Source: Pythium myriotylum
Lineage: Eukaryota; Oomycota; Peronosporomycetes; Pythiales; Pythiaceae
NCBI GenBank assembly: GCA_023091665.1
Contig: JALJCQ010000015.1
Span: 558,001-622,000 of the forward strand
Reading direction: 5' to 3'
DNA: 64,000 bases
The first letter of the stretch is position 1, and the number at the start of each line of letters is the position of its first letter. Shown here piece after piece: positions 37,871 to 48,030 of this stretch. The notes under the pieces are model-generated. The model did not search any database. It was not told the DNA's origin and worked only from the letters and a program-made list of their open reading frames with translations. The position numbers and the translations under genes are program-made.

Positions 37871-39472
37871 ATGTTTCCAAGTTTTAAATCTCTCCGCGAT
37901 CGAAAAAATAAATTGAAGCAACTCGCTGAAGAGAACAGTGAGGAGCTTCAATTAGCACGCATTAAGAATGATCGATACAAACTAACGCAATGGGCTACCG
38001 ATCTGGATAAAACTATAGATACTTCGACACTTCAACAATTGGTAAAGAAAGTAGCTCCAACAATGGCTTCAGCAGGTGTACAAGCAGCTCCATCAATGAC
38101 AACAATGGGGATGCAAGCAGCTCCAACAATGACAACGATTGGAACACAAGCAACTCCTTCGATGACGACAATGGGTATGCAGGCAGTACCGGAAATGACA
38201 ACAATGGACAGTCAATACGATTTAGAGGACATTGGAGATGAGGAAGATTCATTAAGTGATATTGATGATTCGCGAAGTACATATGAGTTTGGAACTCAAG
38301 TTGAATCAACCGATTTCAACTTTCAAAAGAATGCCCGAGAAAAAATAATTGATCAATACACCATCAATCCAACTATTATCAAAAGAAAGGTCAATCCAAT
38401 TCTAAATTCTGGAACTCCAGATAAAAACGTCTATATTGGAACAGATGGCAAACTTTTCAATGTAAATAACGGTAAGTTAGCAAACAAACCACTAAATAAC
38501 TATGATTGGGTTGCAACGTATGATTACATACTGAATCTTATTGACATTGAGACAGAAGATACCGCCGTTGGTTCGTCGCATCCGTTTGGATTCAACATTG
38601 AGTCTGGAGCATACGAAGTGCTTCGTGATATTTTGATGAACAATACCTTTCCTGAGGGAACGAGATTACCAATCCCATATAAGAAGGGAAGAAACCAACA
38701 CGGTGGGTATATTCCAGTAAATGGAGGTTTTCGAGTAAAACTATTTGATGGTGAATTAAAAGTTTTTGATGGCGATCGAGCAAAATCCAACAGCCAAGTC
38801 TCATGGGAATCGACACTTGATATGTATATCAAATTTTTGAAGCAAAATAACATCTCATTCAAACAATCACCGATGTTCAAAAATCCTGAATCAAATACGT
38901 TCGCAAACAGTAATACCAATATTCAACCAGTGGATCCAAATGACAAGGTTATTTCAGATGGTAACAATCAAGTGAAAGATATTCTTATCAGATTATACAA
39001 TGACAACCCTTGGTTAGCAGATGAGAAGGTATTTCTTGAAGGGCCAAAGATTGGGAAGAAAACATATTACCTTGGTGAATATGCAGCCATCATGAGTAAG
39101 AAACAGAAGGAAATTAGTCCGTCTATAAAGAGTCGTGTTGATAAAAATGCTAATTGGCTTGGAGCTCTAAACCACATTGTTGATAAATATGGTGACCGTC
39201 TTGTATCGGAGGACATTACACTAAAGTCAGTCAATCCAAAACGATTTCAAAGAGCCCTCTCGATTGACTCCATGAGTGGTTTTGGTGTCGCAGGCGTTAA
39301 TAGCCTGACGGCTAGAGAGCTTGCTCTCAAGCCTAGGGCTCTCGAGCTTCGCTCTAAAGGACGTCGAAGCATTCTAAAACATGAATTTGATAAACTTCAA
39401 GGTGCTCGTGGTTTAGGAAATGATAATCGTCGTTTGGAAAGAGAATTAAAATTGATTCGACGAGCTTTTTGA
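37871..39472 (+). CDS. Polinton structural-type protein with 11-residue repeats, unknown function
   Basis: The 533-aa protein is preceded by TATATAG at 37856-37862, nine bases before the ATG. A basic helical N-terminus (residues 5-60) leads into four tandem 11-residue units of type QAAPSMTTMGM (about residues 71-113). An acidic linker (DLEDIGDEEDSLSDIDD) follows, then a ~370-residue globular part with a repeated WxxTYDYI/WxSTLDMYI/WLGALNHIV pattern, and a basic C-terminus (RSKGRRSILKHEFDKL ... RELKLIRRAF). Its place in the capsid-gene cluster suggests a virion or DNA-binding protein, but I recognise no family. Frame intact. Confidence 0.6.
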   Translation: MFPSFKSLRDRKNKLKQLAEENSEELQLARIKNDRYKLTQWATDLDKTIDTSTLQQLVKKVAPTMASAGVQAAPSMTTMGMQAAPTMTTIGTQATPSMTTMGMQAVPEMTTMDSQYDLEDIGDEEDSLSDIDDSRSTYEFGTQVESTDFNFQKNAREKIIDQYTINPTIIKRKVNPILNSGTPDKNVYIGTDGKLFNVNNGKLANKPLNNYDWVATYDYILNLIDIETEDTAVGSSHPFGFNIESGAYEVLRDILMNNTFPEGTRLPIPYKKGRNQHGGYIPVNGGFRVKLFDGELKVFDGDRAKSNSQVSWESTLDMYIKFLKQNNISFKQSPMFKNPESNTFANSNTNIQPVDPNDKVISDGNNQVKDILIRLYNDNPWLADEKVFLEGPKIGKKTYYLGEYAAIMSKKQKEISPSIKSRVDKNANWLGALNHIVDKYGDRLVSEDITLKSVNPKRFQRALSIDSMSGFGVAGVNSLTARELALKPRALELRSKGRRSILKHEFDKLQGARGLGNDNRRLERELKLIRRAF

Positions 39473-39488
39473 TTCTGTTTAATATAAG

Positions 39489-39713
39489 ATGAATTCGAAA
39501 ATTATAAAAGTGCGATATCCTAATCTTAGAGGTAAATCTATTAAATCAGCTGCTCATATTAATCAAGAAAGGTTATTGAAAACTCTAAGCAACCTTGTAC
39601 TTCACGAGAAAAAAGCTGTAGGATCAGGTGTTCAACAACGAGCTATAATAGAAGCCCAGAGAGCAACCTTGGGCACCACGAAAAATAAAAAACCAAAGAC
39701 ATTTGCGTTGTAG
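39489..39713 (+). CDS. small basic Polinton protein, unknown function
   Basis: The 74-aa, Lys/Arg-rich protein starts 16 bp after the preceding gene, behind AATATAAG immediately next to its ATG. The charge (KIIKVRYPNLRGKSIKSAAH, TTKNKKPKTFAL end) suggests nucleic-acid contact, for example a core protein; no family is recognised. Confidence 0.55.
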   Translation: MNSKIIKVRYPNLRGKSIKSAAHINQERLLKTLSNLVLHEKKAVGSGVQQRAIIEAQRATLGTTKNKKPKTFAL

Positions 39714-39788
39714 CCTTTTACATTTATTTTAGTTTTTTTTAATAGGCTTTATTTACTGGAATATATAGCATTTGCAAGAATTTAAAAT

Positions 39789-40323
39789 ATGAACTCTTAC
39801 GTTTCGGTCAGTTGTGATGAGCTCACGGATGCTCAAAAAAAAGAAGTTTCTAAAGACGTTGAAAGTATCTTTCACTGCTTCTCAAGTGAAAGGCTCCTCA
39901 AAGAAGTTAGCACTTCATCCAGAAAACGCAAAAAAATGGAAAAAGGCTGCTCAAGCTGGTAAAGGAGTATCAATTGTATTTTCACCAGGCGAAATCGCTG
40001 CTTCGTTAAATATGGACGGAGACGCTCTTACTGGATCTGGATTGAGTGGTGGGTCGCTATGGAGCTGGATCAAGGAAAAAGCATGGCCTTGGTTGAAAGA
40101 GAATGTTTGGCCTGTAGTTAAACCACTGGTATCTGGTGTTGTTGATCAAGGCGCTCAAGCTCTTGGAGCGTATACAGGACAGCCAGGATTAGTCAATGCT
40201 GTTCGAGGTGAAGTAAAAAATCTTACTGGTGTTGGCGTCTGTAAAAAGGGATCGCCTGAAATGAAAGCAAAGATGGCTAAGCTACGGTCTATGCGCAAGA
40301 GTGGAGGAAGTTTCAGACTTTGA
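39789..40323 (+). pseudogene. Polinton virion-type protein, possible frameshift in an A8 run
   Basis: A TATATAG box at 39762-39768 precedes the ATG at 39789, whose frame starts MNSYVSVSCDELTDAQ and then reaches a run of eight A (39835-39842). The plausible continuation, FLKTLKVSFTASQVKG and on to SFRL at 40323, is in the other frame, so a one-base change in the A-run (mutation, assembly error or transcriptional slippage) separates the two. The body has a Lys-rich region, a Gly-rich hinge, and a Trp-rich amphipathic segment (SLWSWIKEKAWPWLKENVW) that might insert in membranes, then a basic end. A pVI-like membrane-active role is only a guess. Confidence 0.5.
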
Positions 40324-40327
40324 ATAA

Positions 40328-40726
40328 TCACCAGTATCTACTAGTGTAGGGGTGACACAAGTCATTTCTTTCATATAGAAGTTTTGGATATTTTTTTTCG
40401 ATCTGATCAAACGGAACATTGAATACTTCTTCCAAGCGAGATTGGTATCGTCTATCAACAATTAGATACTTAAACTTCATATAAGGATTAATCTGAATCA
40501 ATTGCTGTTTGATGAGGTCAAATTCGTTTATCGTGTTAATCTGATGTTTATATTTTTGCAGTTCCTTATTCTCCTCAGACAGTATTCTGTTTTTCTTATG
40601 GATTATAGATAGTTCCTTCTTATACATTTTTATTTGGATGATGTTATGGTGCTGAGTGCAGTAATCACCCTTTTTTGCTTCTCTGGTGCATTGCGTGTCT
40701 TTTTTGGTAATAAATTTACAAGTCAT
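40328..40726 (-). CDS. small zinc-motif and coiled-coil Polinton protein
   Basis: The 132-aa protein opens with a Cys/His cluster, CKFITKKDTQCTREAKKGDYCTQH, of the C-x8-C-x8-C-x2-H kind seen in small proteins of large DNA viruses. It continues with a helical Lys/Glu-rich coiled coil (ELSIIHKKNRILSEENKELQ) and a C-terminal globular part. AATATAAAG stands immediately before the ATG (minus strand). Role unknown; a DNA- or protein-binding accessory is plausible. It converges with the preceding plus-strand gene with 4 bp between them. Confidence 0.6.
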   Translation of the reverse strand: MTCKFITKKDTQCTREAKKGDYCTQHHNIIQIKMYKKELSIIHKKNRILSEENKELQKYKHQINTINEFDLIKQQLIQINPYMKFKYLIVDRRYQSRLEEVFNVPFDQIEKKYPKLLYERNDLCHPYTSRYW

Positions 40727-40742
40727 CTTTATATTATTGATG

Positions 40743-41825
40743 TTATTTTTTGGATTTGAAGTATAATTTCTCTAAATTTGACATCCTGTTCTTGTTAATC
40801 AATCTGAGATTGTCTTGTGGCTCCCAGGTGTGTTCACTGTCTGCGTATCCTTTCCTTTTCAGATACTTAGTTTTACCATTTGCGTCCTTCTTGTGGTCCA
40901 AAAACTTTTCTACTTCCCAGATTTGATTCTTTTCAACAGGTGCTTGGGTTTGTTCTGCTTGGACAACTTTTAAATCGCTTGCTGGTTTGTAAAGTGTATG
41001 ATTGTTCTTTGATTTGATTTCTACCCGATATCCATCTATACCAATTACTTTATATACTGTTTTGCTCCATTTAGATGATTCCTTTCCAAATGTCTTCGGT
41101 TTAAGTCGATATCGAACGCTATCGTCTATTTCGAATTCACTCGATACCTGCTCCAATACTTGCTGGTTTTGGTTTGGATCATTTTGGATAATCTCACCTT
41201 TCATTTCATTTGGAGTTGCGTGGATTGCACTGTGCTCGGTTAAATTATAGTTTTCAATTACATCCATAAGCAACTTCTGAGTCAATTTCTTTGGATTTAT
41301 TTTGATGAGTCTCTGTTTTATTGTGCGATTGAATCGTTCAATTTTACCAAGGGTATTATGATCTCCTGGTTCATTGTTGAAGTGCTCAATGTTTTGTGAT
41401 TTGAAAAAGTCCAAGACTTGTTTATTAAGAAACTCTTTTCCATTGTCAGACGTGATAATATTCACGTTGTGTGTCTTCACGAATTGTTTTAGTGCATGAA
41501 GAACCGATGATGCCTGCTTGTTTGGTAATACCTTGGCAAAACCAATACGAGAATTGATATTGATAATGGTTAAGTATGTAGTGTTCTTATAGAAAGCCAA
41601 GTCCATTTGCCAGCTATTTGGATTGTGTGAAACAATCTTGAATGATTCATCCTTCTTACGTTTTTCTTGATGTTCTTGTATATTAGATTGTTTTGCATAC
41701 CATTCCTTTATCTGTTTCAGTGTAATACTTGGATCGATAGCTTTTGCTTTGTGATATAGCTTGCTTGCTGATATGAAACCAGTCTTTGGGTTGTTGTAGA
41801 GCTTGGCGAGTAGTAAGTCAGACAT
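40743..41825 (-). CDS. Polinton integrase (rve) with C-terminal chromodomain
   Basis: The 360-aa protein has a helical N-terminal part, the rve catalytic core with Asp in WQMDLAFYKN (about residue 74), Asp in IITSDNGKEFLN (about 126), and Glu in TLGKIERFNRTIKQ (about 162), all in place. An SH3-like segment (YRLKPKTFGKESSKWSKTVYKVIGI) follows, then a chromodomain (IWEVEKFLDHKK ... YLKRKGYADSEHTWEPQDNL). The polymerase gene lies 14 bp upstream in the same direction. AATATAAAG directly precedes the ATG. The frame is intact, so this copy could supply integrase. Confidence 0.92.
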   Translation of the reverse strand: MSDLLLAKLYNNPKTGFISASKLYHKAKAIDPSITLKQIKEWYAKQSNIQEHQEKRKKDESFKIVSHNPNSWQMDLAFYKNTTYLTIININSRIGFAKVLPNKQASSVLHALKQFVKTHNVNIITSDNGKEFLNKQVLDFFKSQNIEHFNNEPGDHNTLGKIERFNRTIKQRLIKINPKKLTQKLLMDVIENYNLTEHSAIHATPNEMKGEIIQNDPNQNQQVLEQVSSEFEIDDSVRYRLKPKTFGKESSKWSKTVYKVIGIDGYRVEIKSKNNHTLYKPASDLKVVQAEQTQAPVEKNQIWEVEKFLDHKKDANGKTKYLKRKGYADSEHTWEPQDNLRLINKNRMSNLEKLYFKSKK

Positions 41826-41839
41826 CTTTATATTAGGGG

Positions 41840-44800
41840 TTAGATTTCTAATGGAATCGTTGTAATACCATCTTCCAAAACCTTCCTCTTATCGTAGTAG
41901 TAATTTAATCCTACCTTCTCCTGTGAGTATGTAATGATATTCTGCGTTTGTTTATCAATGCGGAAGCCTTTGTTTGTCGCAGACAATGTAATTCGTTTTT
42001 CAACGATGCTTTTGAATGCATTCGGGTTTAGAATGTCAGAATTTTTACCATTGGATTGTTGAACACCCTTCGCAGACACCTTTTGCTTATGACCATTATC
42101 ACCATCATAGCAAATATAGTTCTTGCTTGCGAGTGATACAATAGCATTACCTCTCCATTCTTCCTTGAACAAACCTGGAACACGTCTATCGAATGCAGCA
42201 TTTTCCTCAGTATCCTCTCTAGGAAACCAATCATATTGATGCAGTTTATAGTGCTTACGAAGTTCTGGTTTGATAAGGTTTTCAAATGGGTGTTCATCAG
42301 TAAATGCAATGTAGGCTGAATCGGTATCCATTTCCTGATACTGAAAGTCAGAGCGGTCGAAGTAATAGTCAATACAATCATAGTAAAATTGTAGCATACG
42401 GAGTTTGGCAAGTTGATAGATTGCAATTGAGATATGAATTGGATTATTCATTTGGATTCGTCGCTTGTTGTTCGTAATCTCGTGAATCTCTCCACTGATT
42501 GGTTCCAAGTGATGGAAATTAAAATGCTCAATTGCAGTAGAAATTTTATTTTCATCTGATTGATACGTAACTTCCTTATGCTTTGTTTTATCCATGCCAG
42601 ATCGTCCAAATGGACCACTATTTCCAACAAGCTTCATCGTTTCAGCTAATACTTTACTATCAGGATTTTTATCACCTTTTCGGCGAGCATCGGATACAGC
42701 ATTCATAAACTTCTCAAATGGTCGAGACTCATATGCTTTGATGAATGAATAAGTCTTGGTGATTTCCATTCCGTGTTGAATGTACCATTTTAGTAGTGGT
42801 GTATAGACCAAAATCTTTTCACCAAAATAGCTACCAATAAGCTTTCTAGATGCTGTACGCTTGCGATCTTTTTGAGTCTTGTTGTATTCATACATGTGGC
42901 TACCAATGACTGATTCATCACATGGATCAATTTCAATGTTCTTGAAAATTGGTGTCATCTCACTGAAATACTCTTTCAAATGCGCTGGAGTTTCAATATC
43001 ACATTCCAGGAATCCAAATATTTTATCATTCATGATGTCATCCATAATACCATCATATGCTTCAATAGTAGTTAAGCGACCACAAGGCATCGAGTTTCCT
43101 GCAGCCCACAAGTATAGAGCATTGGCATCATAACCAATGATCTTCTTCACAAGCTTCGATTTGTTATGTCTGATGAATGTTTCGTTTGCTTCAGCATAAC
43201 GATTGAAAATGATCGATGGACCTCCTGCAATATTTGCTTTCATTTTGTAGAAAATGTCTTTATGTTCCTCATCAATAGACCAGATAAGTTTATTCCTATT
43301 AGCTTCCGTTAGTTTGTAGTCTTTGAATCGAATGATTGACATATCTTTACGAGCTACATTGCAACTGATACAACTAATATTGATATTGCCATTGATATGG
43401 CCTTTGTTGTTATTGACACGGTCAGCAGATACGTTCGACTCATTCAATTGACAATTACAATACGAACACATATATTTTCGCTTGGCTAATAGATGGTTGA
43501 GATGATCAATTGTCAAGTCAAATTCGCGATTGGATTCAGCATCTTGCTTCTTGTATCCTTCATAGCGACGGCTAGGAAACTGGAATGCTGTACCCGGTGT
43601 TTGGTTAGGTAGCTTTAAATCTTTGTAAAGTGTTTGGTATGAAATCTTTTCAGCGAGACCCGGAAGAGAGACGCCATCCGTGAAAATGTCTAATCCATAG
43701 CCTCGATAGAATTCACGCTGAATCTTGATTGCTTTTACAAATGGAGCTACATCAAGGTTGTTATACCAAATAAGTAAGTCGCTAATGGTTTTCATATTAT
43801 AATGGTTCCAAACAAACTTCATACGTTCATAATCATCATCACTGATCTTCGTGTTTCTCAGCTTCGAGTCGAATGCTTCTCTTGGAGGTAATCTAGTTTC
43901 GTTTAGCTTATCAAATGTTGTGATATATTCGTAAGGGAAATTGCCTTTTGACAACTCACAAGTGCATCGAATCTTATCTTCACATTTGCATTTGCCTAAG
44001 TATGTCTTTAGGTATGTATCATAGCTTGTTCCTGCAGTAATATAATTGCTAATGTCAAGCATTTTCAGCTTGTCAGTAGCGATACACATATATCCAGGAT
44101 TCTTGATTACCATTCGTAGGTTATCGCAGCCGATTACATCAAAAATCTCTTTTTTGATTAAGTTGATATCATATTTTCCTGAATTGAAACCAAGTAGAGG
44201 AACTTGACTGACAGATTCGTCGATTGCTGTACGCTCTTTGGTAAGTGTCTTCTTATCTAGTTTCTCTGAGCGTTTGTTCAACTTCTCGTTTAGAGGATTT
44301 GGAACTTGTTCTTGTTGTAATCAATAATCTTATCAGCGATCGAATTGATGTACTCAAACATTGCCGATACTAGCTGATGTGGATCTTCATTGATAAAACA
44401 TCTAACTTCCCCAGTCAAGCTATTGGAGATTGATACACTCACAGCTTGATGTTCATTTGTTAGAATTGTTTTGTTTTCGATTACAACCATTGGCCTTTTT
44501 TTGTGTTCAAGACAACGGGTTGGTGATTTTGCGTTACCAGTTCCATAAATTGCCGTTTTTGAGCAATCTTCGATTTTACAGATCTTGTTTCCATCGAGTG
44601 GCTTAAGGATTGCTTCAAAATCATATACGATAAAATGGTCAAGGTAAAAGTCTTGAGTCTTTAAACCATATTTGGCATATAACGATTTGATTTTGTTGTC
44701 TGCTGGTCGGTATAGTGTTGGTTTAGGGGGAAAAGCTTCTAATGTTTTGGATTCGCACTTATTTTTCTTATGATTCTTTAGTTTAGTAGCACATCCAAAA

Positions 44801-45842
44801 ACCATTTCACATTTTGGGCAAACATATTTGGCCATAGCTTTATCAATATCAGTAATATACATTGCGTGTCCGTTGTAATCCATAATGTTAATAGTTGTCT
44901 CGAATTTTTTGTCTGAAGCTCTTATTTTAGACACTTCTGACGTTTCTATATCCATTTCAAACACATCAATATTAACTTTGAAACACTCCTCAAGGTCATC
45001 GAACTGATAGATATCAATTGGCTTAAATGCTTTATATGTATCTACAGAATAGTTAATTTTCTTAAATTCACAATAATATTTGAATCGATGTTTTACTGCG
45101 GCTGTGATACGTCGATAGTCTTTCTTAGGCTCGTCTTGTAAATGGTATGCAATACAATAAACATGCATTTGTTTTCTGTTTTAGGAAAGTTTAAAATGTG
45201 TCGATTATCCGTTATTGCTTTCGGAACAACTACTTCACTATCACCAAGAGAATGATTTCTGTAGTAGATCATGATCTTAAAAGCGTTAATCTCCTGAAGT
45301 TTAACTCCGCTTCTCGGAGTAGAGATTTTAGTAGTGAAATCTTTTGATTTAATATGATCAATAACCTTCGATCTAATATCTTTCCTAGAGTTAATTGCGA
45401 TCGGTTGATCGAATATGGATGTATTGGATTGGGGTCGATACTCGTAATCAAATGGTTCTTCAAATCGTTCATCGATTAGCTTGTATCCTAATTGAATATT
45501 AACTTTAAATGCCTTGTCTTGATGAGCCAAAACATTTTCAAGTTTGGTAAAGAATGACCGTTGAGAGATATTTCCATAAAGATGAGATTCAACGAACTTG
45601 GTCTTTGATGTTTTATAAGTTGGTTTACTAATGCGTGTGTTTGACAAGTTGGTTTTGATCTTATCTTCATTGATATTATAGTATCTCGAAATCAATTTGA
45701 TGTTAGATGGCTTGAGAATATTATTGATGTACACAACGCGCCCATTTTTATTACGGATCTTAACTCGATAAGAGTCTCCCCAAGCTTTTAATGGAATCTT
45801 TAGTTTCAGAAGTTGATTGAATGCATCCGAAGACTTCGCCAT
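41840..45842 (-). pseudogene. protein-primed DNA polymerase B with embedded HNH-like domain (two frameshifts)
   Basis: Together the frames would encode about 1330 aa, normal for Polinton polymerases. The first ~220 residues (45842 down to ~45180) are the N-terminal region. A lost base at about 45165 separates it from the exonuclease part (C2H2-like YVCPKCEMVFGCATKLKNHKKNKC; exo I FIVYDFEAI near 44615). A second shift at about 44310 precedes exo II (GFNSGKYDINL) and the polymerase: motif A IIGYDANALYL (~43120), motif B KLVGNSGPFGRSG (~42620), motif C MDTDSAYIAF (~42320). Between exonuclease and palm lies a Cys-rich block with CSYC ... SADRVNNNKGH ... CISCNVARK (~43340-43480), like an HNH endonuclease. 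Sense of the breaks: recent decay. Confidence 0.9.
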
Positions 45843-45984
45843 TTTTTTCTTATATATTGGTTGAGAAATTTGAAATGATAAAATTAAAAAATCGTACGTA
45901 TATATCTATAAAAGAAATATCAAGATAGAAATTTTTTTGTACGTATATAAACAAAATGGAAAAAAATAAATACTCTAATCCAGA
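45843..45984. other. Polinton right subterminal region with polymerase promoter
   Basis: This A/T-rich stretch holds minus-strand AATATATAAG 7-16 bp before the polymerase ATG at 45842. Otherwise nothing is seen before the inverted repeat. Confidence 0.45.
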
Positions 45985-46214
45985 TATTTCTGTGTCTCTC
46001 AGCTGTGCCCCAAACCTTCGCGAATTTTTGGTGTTGGAAATTGCTTTAAAATGCTTGTTTTAAATAAGGACTTTGGAAAGTCGGTTTGGTTGTGGTTTTG
46101 TGCAAAGGAGGTGTGAAATAGGTTTGTCGATCTGAGAGTGTATAGAACGGCCTGTAGGGTTGTGTGAGAAACTTTGAAAAAAAACGTACACGTAATGTTC
46201 TATATATTACTACT
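45985..46214 (-). repeat. Polinton right terminal inverted repeat
   Basis: This is the reverse complement of 29019-29248 with scattered mismatches; the outermost eleven bases agtagtaatat match exactly. Confidence 0.93.
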
Positions 46215-46552
46215 GGCGTCGGTCGACCCGCACCTGGCTTCGACGCTGGCGACGCACCACCACCACGACCGTGTGGAGTCGACTGCTTGGGCTTCGGACG
46301 ATCGTTCTTGCGTTCCGCAAAACCAGATGGTTTTCCAGCACCTCGGCGCTGTGGCGGATCCTTCGCGTCCCTCGTCGTGGTGACTCTGCTCATCTCCACT
46401 TCGAACAAAAGGAATGCTTGTAACTTGGGCTTGATCCAGTCAAGAAACGCTGTCACATTCTTCCTGAAAGGCGCATTGCTCTCCATGTCGAGCTCAGAAC
46501 GAACCCAATTGCGAAACACACGAGCCTCGAATGCGTTGAGCAGCATTCGTAC
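46215..46552 (-). pseudogene. element B Gag, middle fragment
   Basis: The minus-strand frame encodes RMLLNAFEARVFRNWV, an alpha-helical Gag core end, and a Gly/Pro/Arg-rich tail (PPQRRGAGKPSGFAERK). It is bounded by the Polinton on one side and element C on the other. Reading continues in frame to 53333 upstream (once the duplicated 5 bp are counted once) and to 29018 downstream. Confidence 0.85.
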
Positions 46553-46855
46553 TGTAGCGGGGTACACAAGTTATACTTGCAGTTACATAGGTAGTGTGGT
46601 TACATAATTAGGGTGGTCCACTTAGGGGAAAAGTTACCCTAAGTAGTGACTCAGGTTTATCAGATTTCAGTAGGTAATATCCCCGGTTTATTTACCAGGG
46701 ATATAGGGCTCTAGGGTTAATCCTCAGAGAGGATTAATATATGGCAGTTCGCCTTTTGCCAAGTCTTTGGCGCTCGTCGACAGGGGTCGACTCGGAGCGG
46801 CTGCTCTCGCTTCCTCCAAGCGAAGTGCTGTGTAGTGGTCACGGGGACCGCTACA
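46553..46855 (+). repeat. 5' LTR of element C
   Basis: The 303-bp LTR has 8-bp inverted ends (TGTAGCGG/CCGCTACA). Two bases beyond it TGGTAGCACTTGTCG (46858 on) is a plausible tRNA primer-binding site. Confidence 0.85.
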
Positions 46856-46894
46856 CTTGGTAGCACTTGTCGTCAATCCGACACCGACATCGCC

Positions 46895-48030
46895 ATGTCC
46901 GAAGCTTCCGACTTCGCGATGGCGTCAAGCCATCCGACGCTGTCGCGTCAAGACCATCAGTATCTGGATGACGCCCAGTGGGCCTATCTCCAGAAGATGG
47001 AGGCCATCAATGGCCGAGCAAGCATCAACGAGCTGCTTCAATGCGGCTCTGGCGAAGTCCTCGCTCACATCGCGCGATTCCGCGACTATGAGATTGCTCT
47101 GGAGCAACTCGTGCTCGACGTTGTTACGTCTCGCGTCGCCGCAGCTCAAGCGACTCAGGCTGCGTCGGTGGCTCCCACCATCAGCTATGTGCCCTCTCCG
47201 GCACCTCCGGAAGGTCCGAAGCCCGTTCGAGTCACGGTCTCCCAGTACTCTGGGGCTGAAGGCGAGAACCTCGTCTTTTGGCAGCGCGAGGTCGAGCTCG
47301 CAATGGCGGCAGGTCGTATCCGCGACGAACGTCAGAAGGTGACCTTCGCGATATCCAACATGAAGGATCGCGCCAAGGTCTGGGCCTTGACTTGTGAGAC
47401 TTCACAGCCCGGATTCTTCCGCGATTGGCTATCACTCGCCAATGCCATGAAGCTGATGTTTCAGCCGCCGAACGTGGCGCACCGCCAGCGCGCGGTATTC
47501 CTTGCCTGTCGCCAAGGCAATCGCGACCTGCGCTCCTTTGTAGAGGAGTTGCGACAACTCCGTGCCAACATGGCCGCGAATACTCTCGCCGAGGACGTGA
47601 TGCTCACGACCTTCATGGAAGGGATGAATCCCGGCCCCGAAAAGGCCGCGGTTTTCCGCGAAGAACCGGCGTTCTTGGAAGACGTGTTCGTCGTCGCGCT
47701 GCGAGAAGACTACATCCAGCGCCTCGCACGGGTCTACCCGCGAATCCGGCAGCGCCGTCTCCGGTTCCTCCGGTCCAACCTCCGGTTTCGGAGCCGATGG
47801 ATCTGAGTGTCATTGACCTCAGCAGAGTCGATCTGAGCACGTTCGACTTAAGTGCGATCGACGTGAAGGCACTTCACATCAAGTGTTTCACTTGTGGGAA
47901 GTTTGGCCACTTCCAGCGCGATTGCCCGCGCAATAGGGGCAGTGCACGCGCCCGTCGTGGAAGACCACGTCGCTCGGTAGGCCGAGGCGGACCCGCCTCC
48001 GCGTCTCAGGGAAACGACAATTCCCAGTAG
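46895..48030 (+). pseudogene. element C Gag (one frameshift)
   Basis: The ATG at 46895 (MSEASDFAMASS) lies downstream of the LTR and primer site. The frame holds a Gag core (VTVSQYSGAEGENLVFWQREVELAM; ISNMKDRAKVWAL; FQPPNVAHRQRAVFLACRQG; FMEGMNPGPEKAAVFREEPA). A one-base change near 47745 moves the continuation to another frame, which contains the Asp/Leu-rich DLSVIDLSRVDLSTFDLSAI segment and a CX2CX4HX4C knuckle (CFTCGKFGHFQRDC, about 47886-47928). It ends at a TAG at 48028 behind a slippery heptamer. Confidence 0.85.
48009..48030 (+). promoter_or_regulatory. -1 frameshift site between gag and protease of element C
   Basis: G-GGA-AAC (48009-48015) is a canonical X-XXY-YYZ slippery heptamer aligned to the gag codons, 12 bases before the gag stop TAG (48028-48030). 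The protease frame is -1 relative to gag and is open from this site onward. Confidence 0.65.

Larger units (their letters stand above)
29019..46214. mobile_element. Maverick/Polinton carrying a Crinkler effector gene
   Basis: The 17,196-bp element starts agtagtaatat, ends atattactact, has ~230-bp terminal inverted repeats (29019-29248 and 45985-46214, with scattered mismatches) and is flanked by the 6-bp duplication GGCGTC (29013-29018 and 46215-46220); 6-bp duplications and AG termini are Polinton hallmarks. Diagnostic genes are the integrase with chromodomain, protein-primed DNA polymerase B, A32-like ATPase and penton-like capsid protein. I found no adenain-like protease. Polymerase, fibre and major capsid genes are damaged. 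The element is strongly AT-rich against GC-rich surroundings, except around the CRN gene. Confidence 0.95.

Noticed and set aside
29019..46214. Free virophage or giant-virus integration instead of a transposon
   Set aside because: Long inverted repeats, 6-bp duplication, rve integrase with chromodomain and protein-primed PolB define a Polinton; no additional viral hallmark genes are present.
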